Assembly: GCA_958295845.1 (NCBI GenBank)
Contig: OY282376.1
Location: 186,001 to 250,000 of the forward strand
DNA length: 64,000 nt
Direction: 5' to 3'
Source: Caldilineaceae bacterium
GTDB lineage: Bacteria > Chloroflexota > Anaerolineae > Caldilineales > Caldilineaceae
Shown here: piece by piece, positions 32,821-41,716 of the stretch
Layout of the letters: the number at the start of each line of letters is the position of its first letter
Position numbering within the stretch: position 1 is the stretch's first letter
The notes under the pieces: model-generated
Databases searched by the model: none
Seen by the model: only the letters and a program-made list of their open reading frames with translations
What the model was told of the DNA's origin: nothing
Program-made: the position numbers and the translations under genes

Positions 32821-33984
32821 TCAGCGGTTGTGAGCTGCTGTTGAATTCTGCTTTCGGGTCGGCAGATGATCGATCTGGGCCATGGCTTCGAGAAAGCGGG
32901 CGTTTTCCTCCGGCGGCCTGGCCGCGATGCGAATATGCTCGGGCAGGCCGAACGAGGTGCAGTCGCGTACGAACATCCGCTCAGCGACCAGCCGGTCGCG
33001 CACCGCCTTGGCGTCCCCCACCGGCAGCAGGAAGTAGCTGACCGTCGTCGGCAGCGGCGCGTAGCCGCAGGCGCGCAGACCATCCTGCAGGTCCCGGAGA
33101 TCCTTGCGCAGGCGCGTGGTCGTCTCTTCGCGCCAGTCCATCTCATCCAGCGCCACCAGTCCGGCCAGTTGGGCAACGCCGTTGACGCTCCACGGCGGCT
33201 GCACCTGCTGCAAGCGTTCGACGATTGACGGGGCTGCCAGCAGGTAACCGAGACGCAGCCCGCCCAGCGCGAAATCCTTCGTCATCGAGCGCAGGACGAC
33301 GCAGCCCGGCCCGCGCGCTCGACCTGAGTTGCCATTCGTGCCTGCCATAACCCACTGCGCCGCGCTCCAGGGGTCTTCGGTGAACTCGGCGTAGGCCTCA
33401 TCGATGACCCAGAGAGCATTGGGCGCGCCTTCCCACAGAAAGCGCAGCTCGCCCGGTGACAGGTACTCGCCCGTGGGGTTATTCGGATTGCAGATGAAGA
33501 CAAGCCAGGGCGAGGCCGACTCCAACGCCTGTCGCGTTTGCGCCAGCGTCGTGCCGCCCGGTGCGTAGCTGCGGCGTCTGATACGATGCCAGCCGGGCAG
33601 GGCAATATGGATGGGATGCCCCCCCGCCATGATGACGCCGTCGGCGTACTCGCTAAAAGTGGGCGACAGAATGGCGGCCTGTCGCTGGAATCCGTAGGCG
33701 TGCGCCAGCAGCCAGATCAGGTCGGCGGTGCCATTCCCCACCATGACAGCGTCCGCCGGCAGGCCGTGGTAAGCGCCGATCTTTTCGCGCAGGCGCTGGC
33801 TGCGGCTGTCCGGGTAGCGGGCCAGGAAGGAGCGGCTGATCTCGTTCTCAACGGCTTCGACGACCGACGCCGGCGGGCCATACGGGTTTATGTTCGACGA
33901 AAAGTAGATGACTTCGGAGGGGTCCAGCCCCAGTGCATCCAGCTCAGCGTAGTCGGGTGTACCGTGTATCGACGTGGTTGGCAT
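32821..33984 (-). CDS. PLP-dependent aminotransferase, histidinol-phosphate/CobD type
   Basis: 387 residues. Fold-type I class II aminotransferase with YFSSNINPYGPP near residue 30, FICNPNNPTGEYLSP near 163, IDEAYAEF near 194 and the Schiff-base Lys K236 in SMTKDFALGGLRLGYL. The overall pattern is close to HisC and to CobD-type L-threonine-O-3-phosphate decarboxylases. The first gene of an operon with a HAD phosphatase and a GCS2 ligase. No other histidine or cobalamin genes are in the window, so the reaction remains open. An A-rich leader (34000-34028) precedes the start. Confidence 0.88.
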   Translation of the reverse strand: MPTTSIHGTPDYAELDALGLDPSEVIYFSSNINPYGPPASVVEAVENEISRSFLARYPDSRSQRLREKIGAYHGLPADAVMVGNGTADLIWLLAHAYGFQRQAAILSPTFSEYADGVIMAGGHPIHIALPGWHRIRRRSYAPGGTTLAQTRQALESASPWLVFICNPNNPTGEYLSPGELRFLWEGAPNALWVIDEAYAEFTEDPWSAAQWVMAGTNGNSGRARGPGCVVLRSMTKDFALGGLRLGYLLAAPSIVERLQQVQPPWSVNGVAQLAGLVALDEMDWREETTTRLRKDLRDLQDGLRACGYAPLPTTVSYFLLPVGDAKAVRDRLVAERMFVRDCTSFGLPEHIRIAARPPEENARFLEAMAQIDHLPTRKQNSTAAHNR

Positions 33985-34228
33985 AGCGTCGGGTCGTTTT
34001 CAGTCGTCAGTTTTCAGCTTTTAGTAACATTTTTCTCGCGCCAGAGTTCACTAAAAATCGACAGCAAAAAACCAGACTGTGGGGGCACGATTCCCAATTC
34101 AGACCGTCGCGAAGTATGCTAACACAACGGGAAGCTGCGCGCCACTTGCGGCGCGATTCAGCCCTGATCTGTTTGCGTATCCCCTGGTGTACTGGTACAT
34201 TTCAACCATCGTGTAGACGCACCCAAAG

Positions 34229-34744
34229 ATGACGGAAATCCCTATGCGCACACCGGACGATCTGCAGCAGTTTATTGAAGAAAACGGGATCGAAGCCCAG
34301 CTATTGCGTGACATTGGCGATACGCCCACCGTACCGGCTGCCGCCGCAGCCCTCGGCGTGGAACCCGACCGCATTCTCAAAACGCTGCTGTTTCTGGCCC
34401 AAAAACCGGGCGACCGGGAGGCGCCTCCGGCCCCGTTCGTCGTCATCAGCCACGGCGAACACCGCGTCGAGAAACGCCCGCTGGCCGACCTGCATGGCGT
34501 GGGCATCAAACGCATCAAGTTGGCCTCGCCGGACATCGTGCTGCAGCTGCTCGGATATCCAGCCGGCGGCGTGCCGCCCTTCGGCCATTGCACGGCTGTA
34601 GAGGTCCTGCTGGACAGCTCGATCGCGGATCTTGACCCCGGGTTCGTCTACGCCGGCGGCGGCGACGACAGGACGATGCTGCAGCTGACGGTCGAAGAGC
34701 TGACGCGGGTGGTCCAGCCGCAGATAATCTCTCTGAGCGTTTGA
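34229..34744 (+). CDS. YbaK/EbsC-family aminoacyl-tRNA deacylase
   Basis: 171 residues (a start at ATG 34244 is also possible). The family pattern is visible as a helical N-terminus, TPTVPAAAAALGV, ILKTLLFLAQK, then GYPAGGVPPFGH near residues 109-120, the catalytic loop of YbaK/ProX-type proteins that hydrolyse mischarged Cys-tRNA-Pro or related tRNAs. It acts in trans in the cytoplasm. It is followed by the first zinc dehydrogenase with a 19-base gap, possibly co-transcribed, without an obvious functional tie. Confidence 0.88.
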   Translation: MTEIPMRTPDDLQQFIEENGIEAQLLRDIGDTPTVPAAAAALGVEPDRILKTLLFLAQKPGDREAPPAPFVVISHGEHRVEKRPLADLHGVGIKRIKLASPDIVLQLLGYPAGGVPPFGHCTAVEVLLDSSIADLDPGFVYAGGGDDRTMLQLTVEELTRVVQPQIISLSV

Positions 34745-34763
34745 AACACCCCGGGACTTTCTT

Positions 34764-35816
34764 ATGACACGGACAGGACAGGCAGTCGTAACGGCAGGGA
34801 AAGCGTTCAGCATCGGCGAATATGGCGTGCCCGACCCCGCGCCCGGTACTGTGTTGCTGCGGCAGGAACTGGCCGGCATTTGCGGCACAGACATTCACAA
34901 CTGGCAGAAGGGGATCGAGCCGGCAACGATGATGGGGCATGAGAACGTCGGCATCATCGAAGCCCTGGGAAAAGGCGTGTCCAGCGACTATAACGGCACC
35001 CCGGTCAGAGAGGGAGACCGTGTCGTCTTCCACCCCCGCAATAACATCCAGTCCTACGGTTTTGGCGGCGAGGACAGGCCCTTCAGCGGCGGGTTCGCAG
35101 ACTACATCTATCTGTTCGACCCGGAGACGTGCATGATCAAGTCGGACAAGCCGCCGCAGGTGGGCGTGCTGGCCGAACCCTTTACCGTCGGCGTGCATGC
35201 TGCGCTGCGCGGCGGCGTGAAAATCGGCGATACTGTCATTGTGCAGGGCGCGGGCCCGATCGGCATGATGTGTCTGATCGCGGCCCGGATCAGCGGCGCG
35301 GGCCGCCTGATCGTCATCGGCGGTCCGGCCGGCCGCCTGGCGCTGGCGCGCAAGCTCGGCGCGCATGAAACGGTCGACATTGACGCGGTTCCCGACGCGG
35401 ATGAGCGCAGGGAGATTGCGCTGGGGATGACGCCGGGTCGCGCCGGCGCCGACGTCGTGATCGAGGCCGCCGGCTTTCTGCCGGCCTTCCCCGAAGGGCT
35501 GGAGCTGGTGAAGGAGGATGGCGTCTACGTTGAGGTCGGCCACTTTGTCGACGTCGGCACGATCGAGGTAAACCCGCACCGGCACTTTCTGCGCCCCAAT
35601 CTACGCCTGGAGGGCGTGCGCGGCAGCCGCTTCCATCATTTCGTGCGCGCGGTGGCCGTCATGGAAAGCGCTGAGATCGACTTCGCCGCCGTGATCAGCC
35701 ACGTCCTGCCGCTGGACCGAGTGGAGGAAGGTTTCGGTGCGCTCGACAGCGGCTATATGCTGGACGGGAAGACGGCTTTCAAGATTGCGGTGCGGGGGGC
35801 GTTTGGAGCCTCCTGA
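34764..35816 (+). CDS. Zinc-type medium-chain dehydrogenase (copy 1)
   Basis: 350 residues. The catalytic zinc ligands are C40 (GICGTD) and H59-E60 (GHEN), with a further Glu in LAEPFTVGVH; the Rossmann motif is GAGPIGMM. The four-cysteine structural zinc lobe expected near residues 90-115 is absent (HPRNNIQSYGFGG there). Such enzymes oxidise polyols, threonine or sugar alcohols with NAD(P). A tandem paralog follows at 35974 with very high similarity along the whole length, so the pair is a recent duplication. The substrate is unknown. Confidence 0.9.
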   Translation: MTRTGQAVVTAGKAFSIGEYGVPDPAPGTVLLRQELAGICGTDIHNWQKGIEPATMMGHENVGIIEALGKGVSSDYNGTPVREGDRVVFHPRNNIQSYGFGGEDRPFSGGFADYIYLFDPETCMIKSDKPPQVGVLAEPFTVGVHAALRGGVKIGDTVIVQGAGPIGMMCLIAARISGAGRLIVIGGPAGRLALARKLGAHETVDIDAVPDADERREIALGMTPGRAGADVVIEAAGFLPAFPEGLELVKEDGVYVEVGHFVDVGTIEVNPHRHFLRPNLRLEGVRGSRFHHFVRAVAVMESAEIDFAAVISHVLPLDRVEEGFGALDSGYMLDGKTAFKIAVRGAFGAS

Positions 35817-35973
35817 GGACTATTTCACGCCAAATTCTTCGAATTCGACCGCGATGTCGTTCAGCAGTTCCTACTGTTCTATCCCACTGCGTTCGGTGGT
35901 GGCGGATTCGGCGCAGGTAGCTTGGACGCGGGTCCTCGCGCTGAGTGCAGAGTAAACTTTCAAGGAGATAAAG

Positions 35974-37032
35974 ATGACAAGGGTAGGACTGGCGGTTACT
36001 ACAGAAGGGAAAGAGTTCAGCATTGGTGAATACACTGTGCCGGACCCCGCGCCGGGCACGGTTCTGCTGCGGCAGGAGCTGTGCGGTATCTGCGGCACCG
36101 ATATTCACAACTGGCAGAAGGGGATCGAGCCGGCAACGATGCTGGGGCATGAGAACGTCGGCATCATCGAAGCCCTCGGCAAAGGTCTGACCACCGACTT
36201 CAACGGCACCCCGGTCAAAGAGGGCGACCGGGTGGTCTTTCATCCCCGCAACGGCGGCATGATCTACGGCTACCGCAGCGCGGATGAGCCTTTCAGCGGC
36301 GGCTTCGCCGACTACATCTACCTGTCAGACCCGGATTCGTGCATGATCAAGTTCGAGGCGCCGCCGCAGGTGGGTGTCCTGGCCGAACCGTTCACGGTCG
36401 GCGTGCATTGCGCGCTGCGCGGCGACATAAAGATCGGCGATACGGTCATCGTGCAGGGGTCCGGCCCGATCGGCATGATGTGTCTCATCGCGGCCAAAAT
36501 CAGCGGCGCGGGTCGCCTCATCGTCATCGGCGGACCGGCAGGCCGCTTGGAGCTCGCCCGCAAACTGGGCGCGCACGAGACGATCGATATCATGGCCGTG
36601 CCCGACGCGGATGAGCGCCGGGAGATGGCGTTGGGGATGACCCCGGGCCGCGCCGGCGCCGATGTGGTGATCGAGGCGGCGGGCTTTTTACCGGCCTTCC
36701 CCGAAGGGCTGGAGTTGGTGAAAGAGGACGGGGTCTTCGTCGAGGTCGGCCATTTTGTCGACGTGGGCACGATCGAGGTAAACCCGCACCGGCACTTCCT
36801 GCGTCCCAATCTGCGGCTGGAAGGCGTATGGGGCAGCCGCTACCATCACTTCACGCGCGCGGTGGCGGTGCTACAAAACAGTGACGTCGACTTCGGCGCG
36901 ATGATCAGCCATGTCCTGCCCCTGGAGCGGGTGCCCGAGGGCTTCGACGCCCTCGACGGCGGCTATGAGCTGGACGGGAAGACGGCGTATAAGATCGCGG
37001 TCAGGGGTTCGTTTGGCGTGGACGTTGGTTAA
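35974..37032 (+). CDS. Zinc-type medium-chain dehydrogenase (copy 2)
   Basis: 352 residues after an AAGGAGAT site. Nearly collinear with copy 1: GICGTDIHNW, GHENVGIIEALGKG, LAEPFTVGVH and GSGPIGMMCLIAAKISGAG. Differences concentrate in the lobe near residues 85-105 (GGMIYGYRSADEPF against NNIQSYGFGGEDRPF), where structural cysteines are again lacking, and in the C-terminal tail. This suggests changed substrate preference or oligomer contacts after duplication. A strong terminator lies downstream at 37266. Confidence 0.9.
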   Translation: MTRVGLAVTTEGKEFSIGEYTVPDPAPGTVLLRQELCGICGTDIHNWQKGIEPATMLGHENVGIIEALGKGLTTDFNGTPVKEGDRVVFHPRNGGMIYGYRSADEPFSGGFADYIYLSDPDSCMIKFEAPPQVGVLAEPFTVGVHCALRGDIKIGDTVIVQGSGPIGMMCLIAAKISGAGRLIVIGGPAGRLELARKLGAHETIDIMAVPDADERREMALGMTPGRAGADVVIEAAGFLPAFPEGLELVKEDGVFVEVGHFVDVGTIEVNPHRHFLRPNLRLEGVWGSRYHHFTRAVAVLQNSDVDFGAMISHVLPLERVPEGFDALDGGYELDGKTAYKIAVRGSFGVDVG

Positions 37033-37265
37033 GGGGGTTCCTGTCTGTGGTTCAGGGTTTTCGAGCCATTTATCCCGAGGCAGATTCCGCAATCACGCTC
37101 ATACCGCGAAGTCGTCGCTGATCTTGATATGTTTGAACTCGACAGCGAAACCAGAGTGAAGGCACCTTCGTAGGTCGCGGTTGCACGGATTCTCATCATG
37201 CAGCTCTAGCCGCCAAAACGGCGCGTGCTAAGAGATTTCGCTACAACGCTGTCACGATACTTTGC

Positions 37266-37296
37266 ATCCGGGTCTGAAAGACCCGGATTTTTCTTT
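37266..37296 (+). terminator. Strong rho-independent terminator
   Basis: ATCCGGGTCT and AGACCCGGAT form a perfect 10-bp stem with a GAA loop, followed by TTTTCTTT. It closes the dehydrogenase unit before the LRR gene. The remaining spacer 37033-37423 has no supported gene. Confidence 0.9.
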
Positions 37297-37423
37297 CCTG
37301 TCCAATTTTTCGTTCTTGTAAAAGTTTTGTACAATGGGATAAGGACAGATCCTCGCCCCATCTCCTTCAAGAATGTCGGGTATTTCGACCTCGTCCGTCC
37401 ATTCAGCAAGCAGGAGGGATGTC

Positions 37424-40400
37424 ATGAAGTCATTTTTCAGAATCCTGATTGCCATAGTTGTTGTAAGTGCCTTGCTCGTTGGGCTGAGAGGCCCTGAGGT
37501 CTACGCTTCGCCCCTTATCGCCACGGCCAAAGATGTAGAGAGGGACGCGCTAGAGGCACTCTACCAGGATACCGACGGCGACAACTGGACAAACAACAGG
37601 AACTGGCTTTCCAATGCATCGCTTGACTCCTGGCACGGCGTCACAACGGACCGAAACGGTCGCGTTGTTGAACTGGACCTGTCGGAGAACGAGCTGAACG
37701 GCACGATCCCGTCTGAGTTGGGTAGCCTTTCCTACTTAGTAGATCTGGACCTTTCAAGAAATCAGTTGAGCGGCACGATTCCGTCAGAGTTGGGCAACCT
37801 CACCAATCTGGAAGGGCTATCTCTATACGACAATCGGTTGAGCGGCGTGATTCCGCCAGAATTAGGTGACCTCACCAACCTGGAAGTGTTGGCCTTGTTG
37901 GAAAACAATCTGCGAGGGACGATTCCGATAGAATTGGCAGAACTCGACAATCTGGGATGGCTGATACTTTCTGGTAATCAGTTGAGCGGTTCGATTCCAC
38001 CACAATTGAGCAGGCTTACCAACCTGGAGTGGCTGTATCTTTCGGACAACCGACTGAGCGGAATGATTCCGTCACAATTGGGCAACCTAACGAACCTGCA
38101 AAGATTGGCCCTATGGGGAAACCAATTGGGGGGAAGGATCCCGCCAGAACTAGGGAACCTCACCAATTTGACCTTGCTGCACCTGGGAGGAAACCAGCTG
38201 AGCGGTTCCATCCCGTTGGAATTGGGCAACCTAACTAACCTGGAAAGCTTGGGTCTCTGGGGTAACGAGTTGAGCGGAGCTGTTCCGCCAGACCTGGAAG
38301 ATCTTTCGGGTCTGACACAGCTATTCCTCGCAGACAACCGATTAGGTGGATGCCTGCCCGAGATTTGGCGTAATGTTGAAGACAGTGATCTGGGCGAAAT
38401 CGGCTTGCAGTTCTGTTCGGATAGAGACGTACTGGTTACGCTTTACGAAGCCACAGACGGCGATAACTGGCTCGAAAATAGAAACTGGCTGAGCAACAGG
38501 CCGATTGGGGATTGGTACGGGGTTATTGTGGACGACAGTGGCCGTGTAGTCGAACTGAATCTCTCGGAAAACGAGTTGAGTGGCTCGATGCCGCCAGAAC
38601 TGGGCAACCTTTCCAAACTGGAGTGGCTGGTCCTTTCACAGAACAGTCTGAACGGGACGATTCCTTCAGAACTGAGCTACCTTTCCAAACTGTCACTGCT
38701 AAGTGTCTTTTCGAATGAGTTAAGTGGTTCGATTCCTCCAGAACTTGGCAATCTTGCCAATCTGGAAGGGTTGAGCCTCGGAGCGAACCGGCTGAGCGGG
38801 ACTGTTCCACCAGAGTTCGGTAACCTTACAAAATTGACCCTTCTCTACCTTCACTCGAATCAGTTGAGTGGTTCGATACCCCCAGAATTGGGAGAGCTTG
38901 CCCAGTTGGAATCACTTGCTCTTTCGGGCAACCGGCTGAGCGAAACGATTCCACCAGAACTTGGTAACCTGACACAACTGAAAGGGTTGGCGCTCAGCTT
39001 CAACCGGCTGACTGGTCGAATCCCGCCGCAGCTAAACACACTTTCTGGCTTAGAATGGCTTTTCCTTGCTGACAACCGGTTAACCGGTTGCGTACCCGAA
39101 GTATGGCAGGATGTTGAGGAAAATGATCTCGACGAGGTTGGTCTGCCCATTTGTACGGACAAAGACGCGTTGATCGCGATCTACCAAGCCACTGACGGCG
39201 ACAACTGGGTGAGCAACCAGAATTGGCTGAGCAACAGGCCAATCGGGACCTGGTATGGTGTCGTCACCGACGAGAACGATCGCGTCATCGAACTGGACCT
39301 CTCAGAAAATGAATTGAACGGAACGATTCCATCAGAACTGGGGAATCTGATCTACTTGGAATATCTGTATCTTTCAGAGAATCAGTTGAAGGGTAAGATT
39401 CCGTCAGCCCTGAGCGCCCTTGCCAACTTAATCGAGTTGAGCCTCTGGAGTAACGAACTGACTGGACCAATTCCTCCTGAACTAGGCAGGCTTGCCAACC
39501 TCGAATCGCTGTACCTGGGGGACAACGAGTTGAGCGGAACGATCCCGACTGAATTGAGTAATCTAACCAACCTGGAATATCTAGGCCTCAACTCAAACAA
39601 ATTGACAGGGATAATTCCGGTAGAATTGGGCAATCTAACCAACCTGGAATTGCTAAGTCTTATGGAGAACCGATTAAGTGGACCAATTCCGCCAACACTG
39701 GACAAACTTGCGAAACTGACAGAGCTGTATCTTGGGCAAAACGAACTGAGCGGAACCATTCCGCCGGAACTTGGCAATCTAACCAACCTGGAAGAATTAT
39801 TCCTCTACTCGAATAAGTTGAGCGGGGCAATTCCCTCAGAACTGGGCAACCTCACAAAGCTGACAGCGCTGAGCCTTTGGGGCAACGGACTGAGTGGGAC
39901 CATGCCCTCGGAATTGGGCAACCTCACAGAACTGACAGGGCTAGGCCTCGCAGACAATAAGCTGAGTGGGGATATCCCACCAGAACTGGGAGACCTCTCT
40001 AGTCTTGAACAGCTTTACCTGTCTGGTAACCGCTTGGAAGGATGTGTTCCTGCCAATTGGGAAAACGTCGAGGGCAATGACTTTGAGGATCTTGAGTTGC
40101 CGTTTTGCTTCGCCACGGCTTCGACCACCTCGACGTCTACGACATCTACGGCAACCGCAGAGAAGCTCTCATCCGCCCGAATCTTCGAAATGGTCTCGTC
40201 GGCAGTCGTGTTCATCCATACAAGTATCGGAACCGGCAGCGGCGTGCTCGTCGAAGGGGGATACCTGGTGACGAACGCCCATGTGGTCTGGCCGTTCGAC
40301 ACCGCTCGCGTCGTGTTTCCGGATGGTACTGATTTCAGGGGCGTACCGGTAATAGGCTGGGACCTGTTGGCGGACTTGGCCGTACTCGGCCCAATTGAGA

Positions 40401-41641
40401 CTCGCGTGCAACCAGTGTCCCTGCTCGACGGAGAGAACATTCCGATTGGCTCCGAAGTGTACCTTATTGGCTACCCAGCCGAGGTCGAAGCCTATCCGCA
40501 AACGACGATGACTCGTGGGATCCTGTCACGTCTGCGAGAGTGGGAGCCGGTTGGCATCACCTACTTCCAGACCGATGCTGCGATCACAGGGGGACAAAGT
40601 GGCGGCGCGCTAGTCTCCGACACAGGCGCTGTGATCGGAATCAGTGGTTTTAAGGCCTTCGTGGAGTTCGGACTTGCCGCCTCGTCCGCCGACCTCTTGC
40701 CGCGCGTCCGTCAACTTATCGCTCGCGGAGATCCATCCGGCCTTGGGAAGAGGCAACTTGATTTGGAAGGCGGCTCTTTCCGTTACAGGCTGGCGCCGGG
40801 AAATTACGGGGATGCCTACATAATTTACGAATCGCCCGGAACTGCAATCGAAATTGAGTTCATCGGCGGGACTGATGTCAGGTTCCAGGTCGTCGACATC
40901 TATGGCAACGTACTCACAGAAGCCGAAACCAATTCACTTTCCTTTGTTACGAGAGGCTATGCACCGCTTTTCCTGATCTTGTCACGGGTTTCAGGAGAAA
41001 CAACCTTGGCAGCGAGCCACCGTCTTGTTCAGTTCGATGACCCAGACCGAGGCAGGCCAATCCAGGTTGGCCAGACTCGCCATGGCAACATCGACTTCCC
41101 AGCCAATGTTGATTACTTTTTCCTTGACCTGGAGAGAAATGAAACGGTTGAGATTGTGGCGCGGTCAATCCTGGCCGACACCCAGCTAACTGTATGGGGT
41201 TATCAGGGGGAGACGCTAGAGGTTTGGATAAGAGATCAGAACAGCGGTGGAGGCCTGTTCGGGAATGACGCAAGTATTGTCTTCCAAGCGCCCTATACTG
41301 GTGAGTACTTCGTTGACGTAGAAAACGTACACCCAAGGTCGCACGCGCCGGCGGGTTACCTTGTCTCTGTAGGCCAAGCCCGCGCTGCAGCTTCACTGAC
41401 GCCCCTGAGGCCTTGGGTAACGATAGACACTCGCATAAACGTACGAGAAGGTCCAGGCACCAATTATGCTGTCCTAGGCACTGCCCCGCCCGGCGAACGA
41501 TTCGCCATCACCGGTAAGAGCCCCGGTGCTGGCGACTGGTGGCAGATTGACATTGGGGATCGGACCGGATGGGTTTACGGACCGCTGGTAACTGCGACCA
41601 ATGCTCAAAACGTACAGGTGGTGGCCCCTCCGGATCGCTAG
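37424..41641 (+). CDS. Secreted LRR / trypsin-like serine protease / SH3b protein
   Basis: 1405 residues from ATG 37424 (GGAGGG before it). A signal peptide (residues 1-28, ending VYAS) predicts export. Residues about 35-890 are three blocks of plant-type leucine-rich repeats (24-residue units like IPSELGNLTNLE-L-L--N-LSG), each block opened by a cap of the type LYQDTDGDNWTNNRNWLS (near 41, 338, 583). A Thr/Ser linker follows, then a trypsin-fold (S1C/HtrA-like) protease with the full triad: H953 in TNAHVV, D984 in LADLAVL and S1059 in TGGQSGGAL. Two beta-rich segments resembling PPC domains and a bacterial SH3 domain (about 1330-1390, INVREGPGTNYAVLG) end the protein. A surface or secreted protease with protein- or glycan-binding arms is inferred. 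Confidence 0.88.
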   Translation: MKSFFRILIAIVVVSALLVGLRGPEVYASPLIATAKDVERDALEALYQDTDGDNWTNNRNWLSNASLDSWHGVTTDRNGRVVELDLSENELNGTIPSELGSLSYLVDLDLSRNQLSGTIPSELGNLTNLEGLSLYDNRLSGVIPPELGDLTNLEVLALLENNLRGTIPIELAELDNLGWLILSGNQLSGSIPPQLSRLTNLEWLYLSDNRLSGMIPSQLGNLTNLQRLALWGNQLGGRIPPELGNLTNLTLLHLGGNQLSGSIPLELGNLTNLESLGLWGNELSGAVPPDLEDLSGLTQLFLADNRLGGCLPEIWRNVEDSDLGEIGLQFCSDRDVLVTLYEATDGDNWLENRNWLSNRPIGDWYGVIVDDSGRVVELNLSENELSGSMPPELGNLSKLEWLVLSQNSLNGTIPSELSYLSKLSLLSVFSNELSGSIPPELGNLANLEGLSLGANRLSGTVPPEFGNLTKLTLLYLHSNQLSGSIPPELGELAQLESLALSGNRLSETIPPELGNLTQLKGLALSFNRLTGRIPPQLNTLSGLEWLFLADNRLTGCVPEVWQDVEENDLDEVGLPICTDKDALIAIYQATDGDNWVSNQNWLSNRPIGTWYGVVTDENDRVIELDLSENELNGTIPSELGNLIYLEYLYLSENQLKGKIPSALSALANLIELSLWSNELTGPIPPELGRLANLESLYLGDNELSGTIPTELSNLTNLEYLGLNSNKLTGIIPVELGNLTNLELLSLMENRLSGPIPPTLDKLAKLTELYLGQNELSGTIPPELGNLTNLEELFLYSNKLSGAIPSELGNLTKLTALSLWGNGLSGTMPSELGNLTELTGLGLADNKLSGDIPPELGDLSSLEQLYLSGNRLEGCVPANWENVEGNDFEDLELPFCFATASTTSTSTTSTATAEKLSSARIFEMVSSAVVFIHTSIGTGSGVLVEGGYLVTNAHVVWPFDTARVVFPDGTDFRGVPVIGWDLLADLAVLGPIETRVQPVSLLDGENIPIGSEVYLIGYPAEVEAYPQTTMTRGILSRLREWEPVGITYFQTDAAITGGQSGGALVSDTGAVIGISGFKAFVEFGLAASSADLLPRVRQLIARGDPSGLGKRQLDLEGGSFRYRLAPGNYGDAYIIYESPGTAIEIEFIGGTDVRFQVVDIYGNVLTEAETNSLSFVTRGYAPLFLILSRVSGETTLAASHRLVQFDDPDRGRPIQVGQTRHGNIDFPANVDYFFLDLERNETVEIVARSILADTQLTVWGYQGETLEVWIRDQNSGGGLFGNDASIVFQAPYTGEYFVDVENVHPRSHAPAGYLVSVGQARAAASLTPLRPWVTIDTRINVREGPGTNYAVLGTAPPGERFAITGKSPGAGDWWQIDIGDRTGWVYGPLVTATNAQNVQVVAPPDR

Positions 41642-41716
41642 CAGACTTATCAGCGCTCATCCCTGTAGATACTGCCCCTATCGCTCTCTTAACTTCCTGC
41701 GTGAAATGTCAACGGG

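Noticed and set aside
35820..37200. Short minus-strand gene-end-like strings after each zinc dehydrogenase (IAVEFEEFGVK-stop near 35822-35860 and AVEFKHIKISDDFAV-stop near 37105-37150)
   Set aside because: They look alike and could be two remnants of a deleted gene, but they are too short to assign to a family.
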